64,000 bases of DNA from Trogon surrucura (taxonomy: Eukaryota > Chordata > Aves > Trogoniformes > Trogonidae). Within the stretch, counting starts at the first letter, position 1, and each line of letters begins with the position of its first letter. Below, piece by piece: positions 33,691 through 46,300 of this stretch. A program made the translations under genes and the position numbers. The DNA lies in contig CM036617.1 in the NCBI GenBank assembly GCA_020746105.1, positions 166,292,912-166,356,911 on the forward strand. Direction: 5' to 3'. Below the pieces are notes generated by a model that saw only the letters and a program-made list of their open reading frames with translations, ran no database searches and had not been told where the DNA came from.

Positions 33691-35783
33691 AGCAACCACT
33701 TTGGCCGAGAGCCATGCTTCGTGCTGCTCTTACATTGAGTGTGTTTTTTTGTAGTTCAACATCCTCCTCAGAGCAGACACAGGGCATCCTTCAGCCACCC
33801 AGCTCCCATGTCAGAAGTGGGGGATACAAGAGTCCCTGCCCTAACTGGTCGTGCAGGGACTGCTGTGGGCAGTATGGCAGACCTGTTGCAGGCAGCATTT
33901 CTGCTCTTTTCCTTTCAGCCTGATCTGGAGACCACTGGCTGCCTCTAAGGTCTCTCTCTGGTTCTCTGCGAGCACAGAAAATAGCCAACCTGATCCTTAC
34001 AGCCATGTGTCTGATCCAAGGCGCAAACAGGAGCTGGGGTCCGAGGGCAGATGCTGTTTGTGCTTCTGAATTGCTGCTGTTCCCTCCCCACTGAGAGCCT
34101 GGGAGGGAGTGGGCAGCTGTGGGGGGCTCTGCAGATGAGGGACCTGCAGCCCCTCTCTTAACCTGGACTTGGGCCCTTAGGTCGTGGGTTTTGGCAGGAT
34201 GAAGCAGGCTCTTGGGTGCTGACCATGTTGGTGGGTCCAGCAGAGCATCTGCTTGCCTGGGCTGGAAAATTTCTCTTTACAGCCTTGGTTTGTTGTCGTG
34301 CTTTGTGTCCTTCACGGTGGCTGTAATATGCCTTAAGTCTTACACCACAGCATGGGAGCTTGTGCTGCTGTCCCAGGTTTGTTTTGTGCCCGAAACACAA
34401 GGCCTGATGCTGAGCCTACACCAGGGGCAGCCACATCTTCCTCTGTAAGACTAGTAGTAGTTATTCTGATCCATTTCTTTCCAACCTTTTGTAAAGCAGA
34501 ACAGCAAAATAAAACAGAAGGTTTCTTGTGTTTGTCTGACGCAGTTTCCCTGCCCCTGCCGAGGGTGCGAGAGTGATTGGCTCAGCCTCGGCAGGGGGTG
34601 CATGGCAGCAGCGGGGCTGCAAGGAGAGCTGCCGGTGCTGCCCGCTTTGCCTCACTCCCATGGGCCTGAGGCTGAAAAAATTGTATTGCTTAGAAAAGAA
34701 AAACAACAAGAAAAAAGCCCAACTAGATTTGGTGTGGAGAAGGGATTTGTTTCTGTTCCAGTGTCAGGACATCGCAGAGAGAGGCTGGACTGAGCAGGTG
34801 AGCTCGGGCTTAGGAGGGGAGGGGGTAGCATGGTGAGGGCAGCACTGATGACCTCACACATCTGCCTTTCCTTTGGGAGCAGGAGGCAGCTTGCGGGATG
34901 CCTCTGAAGGAGCTGCTGCTGCTTCTGTAATTGTTATTGGCCACTGCGTGGCTCTGCAGAAATCTCGTCCGTGTGGACAGGCCACCTCAAGTCCCACCAC
35001 GTGGAGACCGAGGTACTGCTCTCCTTTTCGAGGTCTAGACTGTCCCAGGGACTAGGTCTTAGCTCTCCAGGGCCTTCTCCTCTAGCGTCTCTTCTGCACA
35101 TTGGCTCTGTCTGTGAGACCCTTGTGGTCAGGAGCACCTCTGCCTGACCACGTCCCTGCAGAGGGGACCCACCTGGCAATGACCTGCTTGGGGCAAGGGG
35201 GAAGTTAACAGCAGGTCACCCAGCTGCTGCTTTTCAGTGTGGGGCCCACAGCTCGTGCCAGGTTTGTAGTGTGAGACTAAGGGTCCAGGTACCAGCATCC
35301 CAGGAGGTGAAGTGAGATGGTCAAGCCTGGTGCTTGAAGAAGTGAACTTCAGCCCCTTGGCAATCCTCCTCCTCCTCCCTTTGGCCCCGCTGCTTCAGTT
35401 GCTGCTCTTGCTTGCAAACTCAGCAAAAAGCTAGCTGTTATTTTTGAGAGAAGGGCTAGGACTTAATTTTTGTGCTGGGTCAGTGCTCAGTCAGATCCCT
35501 GGTGGCCCAGACAGTGGCCATCTGGCAGTGGAGGCACATAGAAAGGAGGGGGAGACCAGGGCTTTCCTCGCAAGGGAGAGCGAGCCAGCAGCAGCATCAC
35601 CCCATGGCCCTGTTCTGGCCACTGTCTCCCTCAAACCCCTTGCCAGGGAGAAGGGAGAGATGGGAAAGGACCCTGGTGCCGAGGGTGATGTGTTATCAAT
35701 TCCGTGTGACTTCTTCCTTTGTAAGTCTCCTCAGCGGTCGTTGGTTTTGTTGGTCTATTCTGTTCCAGGCTGTGGCAGCTGAC

Positions 35784-38372
<2,589 letters not shown>

Positions 38373-39600
38373 CACGCAGGGGGCTTGTGCCTCATGGTGG
38401 GAGCGATGCCGTCGGGACGTGGAGCGGCTCGCTTCCTCTTGGTGGCCTCAGGCCAGTGCCTGGCAGTTCCCTTTCCATTTGTGCCATGGGTTTTGTTGTG
38501 TTGCCTTTCCCTTTCATTTGGCGAGGGCTGGGTGGATTGCCCCGATGGGGCCAGGGGGAGCTGAAGTGGGGTACCCCTTCCTCAGAGCCAAAGCACAGAC
38601 AGGAAGTCAGCAGGGCCATCCCCTGGGCTGCCCATCAGGGTTGCTGCCACCCGTGGTCGGACGAGGGGGACTCACTGCGGCTGAGCCCCGCAGGAGCCCT
38701 CCCCTCCGCAGCACGCCCTGCATTGAATGTGCCTCCTCCATCATGGGTGGGCTGGGAACCGCGTCACGCCAACAGCCTCATGAGCAATGCTGCTTCTCTT
38801 TTTTTTTTTTTTTTTTTTAAGCTGGTGAGCTCATCGGTGCCTTCCCACCCAGTTATACCTGGTCTCTGCCCAGCTGCTACCTCTGTGGGATCAGCTCTCC
38901 TCTCTTTCCAGTGGCTCTTTTGCCAGGCAACACACATTTCACCAGTCAGCTGCAGTTGAAAAGGCCAGTGGTGCTGGTTCCTGGCCCAGTGGCATCCTGC
39001 TCTTCCAGACAGCTACCACAGAGCATCCCTGCAGGGTGGCAAGCGCACAGTCAGGTTTTGGGAAGGAGAGATTTCATCTTTTGGCCTTCTTTGCAGGCGA
39101 CATGCGTCAGCACTGCTGACGTTGAAGGTGCTGGGGAATGAGCCCCGAGCCCCTGTGAGCCTCTCCTATGCCCCACGCCCTGCCCATGGAGTCCTGCCGC
39201 CATCCCTCCTGTGCAAGGCTCATCCTTTCTAATTAACTCCCGCAAACGGCATTTTCAGGGGGACAGCAGGGCTGAAGTGATGGAGGGAGCCAGCCGATGG
39301 GCTGAGAGCCTCCCTGAGGCATCTGGGCTGCAGTGGGAGCAGAGGCGAGGGGCTGGCCCAGGACCTGGCACAGCACCCCTGCCTGTTCTCATGGCTGCTA
39401 CTGAGCCCACACCCGAGGAGGCTCTTGCGGAGGGACCGTCCTGGAGAAGCGGGTGCTCCGTGCTGGGCTGGGGACACAGCGGCCTTGGGGAAAGGGGAAA
39501 CGTCCTCAATTTTTAACCACCGTGGAACCAGGTCCGTCCAGCAGCAGGTGGTGGCATGGGTGCGTGTTTTGTTTTTCTTGAATAAAATTGACTTTTTCTT
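38373..39600 (+). other. CCDC134: CCDC134 3' UTR
   Basis: About 1.2 kb from the stop codon to the polyadenylation signal. It contains a T tract at 38799-38818 and no other recognised element. Confidence 0.75.
39581..39586 (+). terminator. CCDC134: Polyadenylation signal AATAAA of CCDC134
   Basis: A canonical AATAAA followed within 15-30 bases by a long T-rich tract (39590-39612), the usual downstream element. Cleavage is expected near 39600. Confidence 0.85.
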
Positions 39601-39986
39601 TTTTTTTTTTTAAGTAAAAGAAGCCTGGCTCTTACTCCTGTGCCCGGGCGTCGCGCCTGGGCCCTCAGGAGCTGAGGGTCCGTGGGGACAGGCCATCGTG
39701 GAGAGGGCAAACCCCTTCCCTTCACCTGCGCCGTCACCTCCTGCTCGGCCTTTTTTCCCCTTTCGCCCGGGCTAGGGGTACCCGGGGCTGCCGCCTCTCC
39801 CCGCTCCGGGGCTCCTGCGGGCAGGACGGGGCGGAGCGGGGACGCGGCACCGCTCGCGCCGCTCCCACGCGTGTCCCCCGCGCAGCGCCCCGCCCCCCGA
39901 ATAGAATATTCATGAGGCGAGAGGAGGGGGGGGGGCGGGGCGGGGCCAGCCTATGCTAATCGCGAGCTGCTGATCGCTGACGCGCC

Positions 39987-39996
39987 ATCACACCAC
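39987..39996 (+). promoter_or_regulatory. SREBF2: Sterol regulatory element-like decamer
   Basis: ATCACACCAC differs at one base from the SRE ATCACCCCAC described in the human SREBF2 promoter. An inverted CCAAT box follows 18 bases downstream, the spacing type used by SREBP plus NF-Y. It is probably the autoregulatory site through which SREBP-2 activates its own gene. Confidence 0.65.
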
Positions 39997-40014
39997 GCGC
40001 CGCCACGGCCTCCC

Positions 40015-40019
40015 ATTGG
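40015..40019 (-). promoter_or_regulatory. SREBF2: Inverted CCAAT box (NF-Y site) next to the SRE
   Basis: ATTGG on the plus strand within CTCCCATTGGCC. NF-Y bound here would cooperate with SREBP on the adjacent SRE. A second ATTGG lies at 40094-40098. Confidence 0.7.
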
Positions 40020-40243
40020 CCGGGGCCGACCTGGTCTCATTGACAACAAACCGCGGGGGGCACGCGCGCCGCTGCCGTGGCAGCCGGCAGCTGATTGGAG
40101 GAGGCGGGCAAGGAACGGGGCGGAGCTGCCGGCCGGCCGGGGCGGCCCAAGATGGCGCGGGCTCGGCGTCGTTCGCCGGCAGCCTCCGATTAAGAGACCG
40201 GGGCGGCGGCGGCGGAGAAGGAGGAGGGCGGCGGGGAGGGTTC

Positions 40244-40324
40244 ATGCGCCGGTGCGCCCGGTGGCGGCGGGTCCCTGCGCGATGGAGGGCGGCGAGCTGG
40301 CCGCGGAGAACATGGAGACCCTGA
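40244..40324 (+). other. Upstream ORF overlapping the SREBF2 start codon
   Basis: The ATG at 40244 opens a 26-codon frame that overlaps the main ATG (40282) out of frame and stops at 40324. Its context is weak (T at -3, C at +4), whereas the main ATG has G at -3 and G at +4. It matters only if transcription starts upstream of 40244. A separate 13-codon frame runs from 40152 to 40193. Confidence 0.55.
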
Positions 40325-40363
40325 CCGAGCTGGGAGACGAGCTCACCCTGGGCGACATCGACG
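40282..40363 (+). CDS. SREBF2: SREBF2 exon 1
   Basis: The ATG at 40282 is in strong context (GCGCGATGG). It reads [10 protein letters not shown] then [17 protein letters not shown] plus one base, with donor GTGGGT. The residues before METL differ from mammals, as expected for this variable tip. Confidence 0.95.
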
Positions 40364-43300
40364 GTGGGTGCTGCGGGAAAGAAGCTGGAGGCGGGTGGGA
40401 AGCTCTCATACCTGCCACGCGTGTCCGCGTCGGGTCCGGATGGTGGGTTTTTAGATGTGGGGTGTCCCGTCCTACCCCCCCCCCCCTTCCTCTTTCACGA
40501 GTGGGAGCGCTGGGTGGCGGCACCGCGCCGCCGCGTGGAGCGCGCCTCCCACGCGGCACGGGCGTGCAGCGCGCGTGGGGGGTGAGCGGGGAAATCCCCG
40601 TCCCGCGTGGGTAAAGGCGGCGGGGGGGGGGGGGGTGCGGGGCGCGTTCTGGCTGGCGGCCGCGCGTGTCTCCCCGCGTGGGGCGGGCGGGCGGGCGGGC
40701 GGGCGGCGCCCGTGAGCGGCTTCTGTGGGGCTGACCCACGCGCGGCGCGTGCGGAGGCAGCGGGGACGCGGACTCTGAGCTCTTCCTCCCACCTGTGGCC
40801 GTCGCCAGCACGAGTGGGGGCTGGCGGAGGTGGTCACCGTGCCACTCCTGCCTCAGAGCCACCGGGCAGACGGCGCTGCCGGGCGTTCCCCTCGTGTTTC
40901 CTCGTGGATCTCGTCAGGTCGGTGGGAAACGGTTGCTGGAGCGGTGCCGCCACCAGTGCCCGTGGGAGGAGGCTGTGGCTCGTTACCTTTCTCCACCAAA
41001 ACAGGTGTAACACCTTAAATTCTCTCTTTTTTCCCCCCGTGTCATCCTAAAACTTCACGCTATCAATGCCAGAGCTCAGACCCACGAGAAAATCCCCGTT
41101 TTTCCACGGAGATGCAGCAAAGCGAAGTGCCTGCGTGCGACGCCTTGTTTAGTGTGTCCCAAACGGCTCCCGAATAGCCATTAAAATTGTGGTTTCTTGC
41201 CGAGCTCAGCCCTAGGCCGGAAATAGGGACCTGGCTCAGCTCCGCTGCTCTGCTCAGCTGTAATCCCAGAGAGCTCGGCTTTGGAGGGGTGATGCCTAAA
41301 GCATCCTTGTTTAGCATCTGGGAGATAAAATTAAGCCAGTGCTTTTCGGTTTATTTATATCCCCTTTTCTTTCTCGTGTTTTTGGGGTTTTTTTTTTCCC
41401 CCTTTATCACACGTGGAAGAAGAATATACCTTACGAGAAGGCGAGGGGCTTAGTTTCAACTCATAAAGTTGCCGGTGCGAATCGGGAGTGGTGTTTGTTC
41501 TTGTTCAGGCACAACACAATGACTTCTCGGGATCCATACAGAAACGGAGGTGAATTCTGATGAACCCGGAGCTGGTTCTGAGCTGCGGTGTGCCCGGGGA
41601 GGTGTGATTCAGAGCGATGAGTAACTGAAGAGAAAGAGCTTCGCCTTCCTCCCCAGCTCCAGGGGTGGATTTTCCTGGGGGGAAGGAGCGGGGGAGTGAA
41701 TGACAGTCCTTCTTTTTTTGTGCTCTGACGTGGACTCATCTTGGGGTTTGATCGGCGAGCCTCAGCGTTCCTCTCAGGCTGAGGGACCCTTGCTGCTTGC
41801 TGCACGGCTGTTAGTGTTCCAGGGTGGAGGAGGAGGAATGGTGCTGGTCAGTCTGGTGGATGCGTCGGCTGACCTGGGATGTCAGTGCTCACTGGCTTTG
41901 TGCTCCAGGGCAGCGGGGGGTCTCTGGTGCTGAGCTGGAGGTTTCAGGCTCTGCCTCTTGCCCCAGCACAAGCTCCAAAATCATCACCTTCCTGCTGGGA
42001 GGGTAATGCTGGAGAGTGAGGTCCGAACTAGTTGTGGGTGCAAAGCATGCCTGGGTTTGGGGCAGAGAGGTTGTTTCAGTAAAGATTGGTGTCTCCACCT
42101 CTTTCTATTTCTCAAAGCATGGCGTCTCCAGAAGCACGTGGGAGAACTGATTCACCTCGTGAGAGAGCAGCTAAAGCCCAGCCCTTGCCTTTCTGCCAGG
42201 TACTTGGGCTCTGGGCTAATGAAAGCAGCTGAAGTTCTCAATGGGCTTGGCTTCTAACACCTTGTTGACATTTTTTAGCCTTGGGCTGGGCTGGTGTTCT
42301 TCTGCAGTCGTGTCTCACTCTGCATTAGGGGCTGGGACCTCTTCAGCACAGAGAGTGCAAGTGATCTGGCAGCAATGGGTTTATCACTCTCTACAACTGC
42401 CTGAAGGGAGGTTGAAGAGAGGCAGAGGTTGTGGAGAGCGGTAGGATGAGGGAAAAGGGATTTAAATTGTGCCAGGGGAGGTTCAGGTTAGATATCAGGG
42501 AGAATTTCTTTCCTGAGAGGGTTGTCAGCCATTGGAACAGGCTGCCCAGGGAGGTGATTGAGTCACCATCCTTGAAGGTGTTTGAGACAGGTGGGTGTTG
42601 CATTGGGGGGAATTGTTTAGTAGGTTGATAGGGCTGGGACAAAGGCTGGACTTGATGATCTTCTAGGTCTCTTCCAGCTGATATGTTTCTATGATTCTAT
42701 GATTGATCACTGTGAACTGTCCTCCAGAAGCACCTGAGCCTTCTGAAGTATATGTTCTCTGTGTAGACGAAGGTGTTCTAAAAGGCAGATGTTTGGACTT
42801 TGGATCTTGCTGTTCCTCCTGCTTTTTATTTTTCTTGTGTTGCTACTAGGAAAGCTCTTGGGCACTTTAAAAGACGTGTGTTTGGTCCTCTGGCAGTCTA
42901 ATTCTTCAGAATTAATCTTTAGACTCTTTGCATTTAGTGAAAATTAAGTCTGTGGTAAAAAATGTGACTTAACTTGCGAGAGCAAGAGTAATTTTTTTAA
43001 TAAGACACTAAATTTGCCATGTTGAACACTGTGTTCTTTAAGACACAGTACTTGAAATTGACTCCTAGACTGGAATTTGCTCTTCCAGAACAAATATAAT
43101 CTAGTTTATGTTTATTGCTCACTTGCAGTAGTGCTGTCTGACAGTGAAATAGCAGTGCCATCAAATGAGCAGTTTGAGAAGTACATAGTTGGAATTATCA
43201 AGTTTGTCATGCTGGAGGTTGTTTGGGATGGTCTTAGATGCAGTTGGTTGGAGAGTGAAAAGCTGCTTAATATCCATCTAGATTTTATGCAGGAAGTGTT

Positions 43301-46300
43301 AATCTTTAAACAGCCCTCCTTGCTTCGGTAATGTTTTGTGAATGTTCACTGAGGCATTGCATTAAAAAAAATCCTTCATTCATCTGGTTAAAAGTGGACA
43401 CAAAGGTTTGGTCCAGCAGGTCCACGAGGGTGGCCAGTGCCCCATGTTGGGTGGCATCCTGCGTCCCCATTTAGTGTTGGGTTATAAACAGCTTGGTAGG
43501 ACACATCTCCTCCCAAGCTCCTCCATCCGAGGGAAATTCTTAAGAGCAGTAATCATGGCCATTGCTTAAATGTGTGCAAGGGTGTGCAGCGATTGCTGTC
43601 AGAAGGGGAGTAGTGCAGAAATATCGTGAAACATTTGAGGGAGCAAGAAGCTCGGAGGATGATTCCTTAGCTCTGTCTCAGGAGTGTCAGACAAATTAAT
43701 TGGATAATGTGTGGGTGACATTTCAGAGAAGCAAATTAATAGTCCTCTTATTGCTGGGACAATTTCCATTTTGTGTAAAGCTTGTTTCTTCAAACTCCCT
43801 TCGTAAACCACAGCAGCAACATCCTTCAGGTTTGTGGGTGAGAAAGCTCCTGGGTGTAAGGAGCCCTTTGTCATATTTTGGTTTTTTTTTTACTCCTGTA
43901 AATTAGAAATCTATTTTCTACTCTCTAAACCTGAATTTATTCTTTAGTTCTAAACCGTCCATTACGTGTGTGGGTCCCCTCCCTTCTTTCCTGCCTCCAG
44001 AGAAAAGACAAACAGGACTTTCAGAAAGCTTTGGAAGAGCAAGGGCAGATCCTGGGGTGGGGAAGGATGAGTGGCTCCTTGTGCCACCACCCACACGCAG
44101 ATCGGGGGAAACATTCAGGTAGCTTAAGGTGCATAATTGGATTAAATTGGATTAGATGGAGGGAAGTGGAAGCTTTGCTTATGAACAGTGATCTCTTGGT
44201 TGTGAATTTTTTTTCCTCTGTTGTGGAGACCTGTAGCACCGATGTAGGACCCTCTTGATGTGGGCTGTTAAAAACCCTCAGAAGGCGGAGAGGAGGGAAA
44301 TTGCTGTGCAGTGATTGCAGGCAGGGAATAAATAGGTGGAAAAAACCCCAACAACAAGAAAGCTATTGTAGTGTTTTAAACACATGCATGGATTTCTCCT
44401 GCCACAGTTCTATAAAATGTTTCCGTCTGTGTTTTTTGCTCAATTTCTAATAAGGTGAACTCTTATCTGATTTCTTAATTTTTGTAGATCCTCGGTGGAG
44501 CAGGAGGGGTAGGGGGCTTCAAAACACCCTAAAAGTTGGGTGGGAGAATGGTTAGTGCTGGAATTGTGGAGGTGCTTGGTTTCTTCCTTATGCAAGGATT
44601 AGACTGGAGCAGTGATGCAACAGGACTCGTAATGTTTTATTGGCGATGGCTTTTAAGTTCTAGTTTGTGCTTGGATCTCGTAGACTGAGAAAGCGTTGTG
44701 AGTCCTGCCTTTCCCCCTGAACAGTGGCAGCAGTGCCCTGCTGCTGGACACCTTTTCCTCTGTGGAAATGTTGGTAGGTTGGTGTGATATGTTCTCTAAA
44801 GGTTTTGAAGGACCCAGAGCTCCCTTCTGTGCACACACACCATCATTCGAGCCCTGACCCGACAGCAGGTATCAAAGTGGATGGGTGACAAAACGTCATT
44901 GAATGCATTTTCTTCTTTTTTTAAATTTTTTTTTTCAGAGATGCTGCAGTTCGTCAGTAACCAGGCAGGTGACTTTCCGGATCTGTTTTCGGATCAGTTG
45001 TGCGGCACCTTCCAGGGCGGCAGCAATGGTGGTGGTAGCAGTGGCAGCAGCAGTGGGACCCTGGAGTCGCAGCTGCAGCGGCCGTACAGCCAGGTGCAGC
45101 TCCAGCCTTTCCCGCCAGCCCCCGCCTCCCCCCAGCTCCAGACCCTGCCAGTTAAAACAACGCAGGCGACACCCCCGGCCCCTCCACGCTCAGCTCCTCT
45201 TCTTCAGCCCCGGCCCCCGCTCCAGCCTCAGCTCCAGCAGCAGGCCGTGATGATTACCCCGACGTTCAGCTCTGCGCCCCAGACCAGGATCATCCAGCAG
45301 CCTGTCATCTACCAGAATGCAGCCACGAGCTTCCAAGGTAGCGGTTTCGGGGTGCTGTGGGTGCTCCTGGTGCACTTGTGATTTCCGGGTTCTGGGGCTA
45401 TGGGGCTGCCTGGCGCACTTGTGATTTTGGGGTGCTCAGGCTAAAGGTGTGCCTGGTGCACTTGCAGCAAACAGTGTCAGTGCTGAGGCTCCAAAAGCAT
45501 CCTCGACCACAGCAAGTCTGAAGGTCCGTTTCCTGTGGTGCTGGTTGTAGGACGTCTCTTCTGCCTATGTGGATCTGGTGTTGGGGGAGCGTAAGAAACC
45601 ATCATAAGTGAGATCTTAAGTCTTCTTCTGTGGCCTGTTGTGATAGTTGTCTTCTTGCTGCTCTCCTCTGTCATGGCCTTCTCTCATATGGTTCTTGGGA
45701 GGCTTGAAAGAAGTATGTCCAGAAAAGGGTTTTTGGTAACCCTGTCCTCCCACTGATGTGGCAAATCCAGTCTTGAGGCTCCCATCTGTCCTGTGTGACA
45801 GTCTGAGATGAAGGCACGTTTTAACTACCAAGCTCTTGAGTGCAGGACTTGCATTGAGCATGAGATACTTGTAGGGATATTTACCAATGACTGGAGCTGT
45901 GTGAATGCCATTTGTCCTCTTCAGTAGGTATTGATTGTTTACCTGATATATAGGATTCTAGGGCCCACCAAGCAAGAGTGGGCTAGTGCTGTTTGGATGT
46001 ATTGTGTAATGTCAATGAAGTAATGAGTCCTGTGCTATAAGACCAAAGGTTTTTGACTTCATTTTCTCTTCACTGATCCTCTATGTCTCCTGGAGAGCAG
46101 ATATTCTAGGTGCCGTGTCCTCTTGCACGAAGCACCAAAGGAGCTGGAAGCCTACCAGCATGTGGAATGTGTTTGGTGAATGCTGACTACCAGGAAGCTC
46201 TGGGAAGAAGAGGAGTGAAGCTAGGAGCACTTGCAGGCTCCAGAAATGGAGACCTGTGTTTCTGGACTGTTCCTGACATCTCTTCCCCTTTTCAGTTCTC

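Larger units (their letters stand above)
31750..35768 (+). other. CCDC134: CCDC134 intron 1
   Basis: A 4-kb intron between the CpG-island exon and the exon with the start codon. It holds the rest of the CpG island, the two diverged direct repeats listed separately, and a possible 36-bp alternative untranslated exon at 34762-34797. Apparent minus-strand open frames around 31506-32180 reflect GC richness. Confidence 0.6.
39640..40960 (+). promoter_or_regulatory. SREBF2: CpG-island promoter of SREBF2
   Basis: A very GC- and CpG-rich region spanning the SREBF2 first exon and the start of intron 1. It contains GC boxes at about 39928-39947, an SRE-like decamer, two inverted CCAAT boxes (ATTGG at 40015 and 40094) and a YY1-like AAGATGGCG (40149-40157). 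There is no TATA box. Transcription probably starts between about 40100 and 40200. Confidence 0.8.
40364..44938 (+). other. SREBF2: SREBF2 intron 1
   Basis: A 4.6-kb intron. The first 600 bp continue the CpG island, with a poly-G run at 40622-40635 and a (GGGC)n run at about 40680-40706. A CR1 fragment lies at 42381-42705. Nothing else was recognised. Confidence 0.7.

Noticed and set aside
40242..40862. Minus-strand open frame of 206 codons over SREBF2 exon 1
   Set aside because: It is a GC-rich shadow of the SREBF2 promoter and first exon, with low-complexity Pro/Arg composition and no support.
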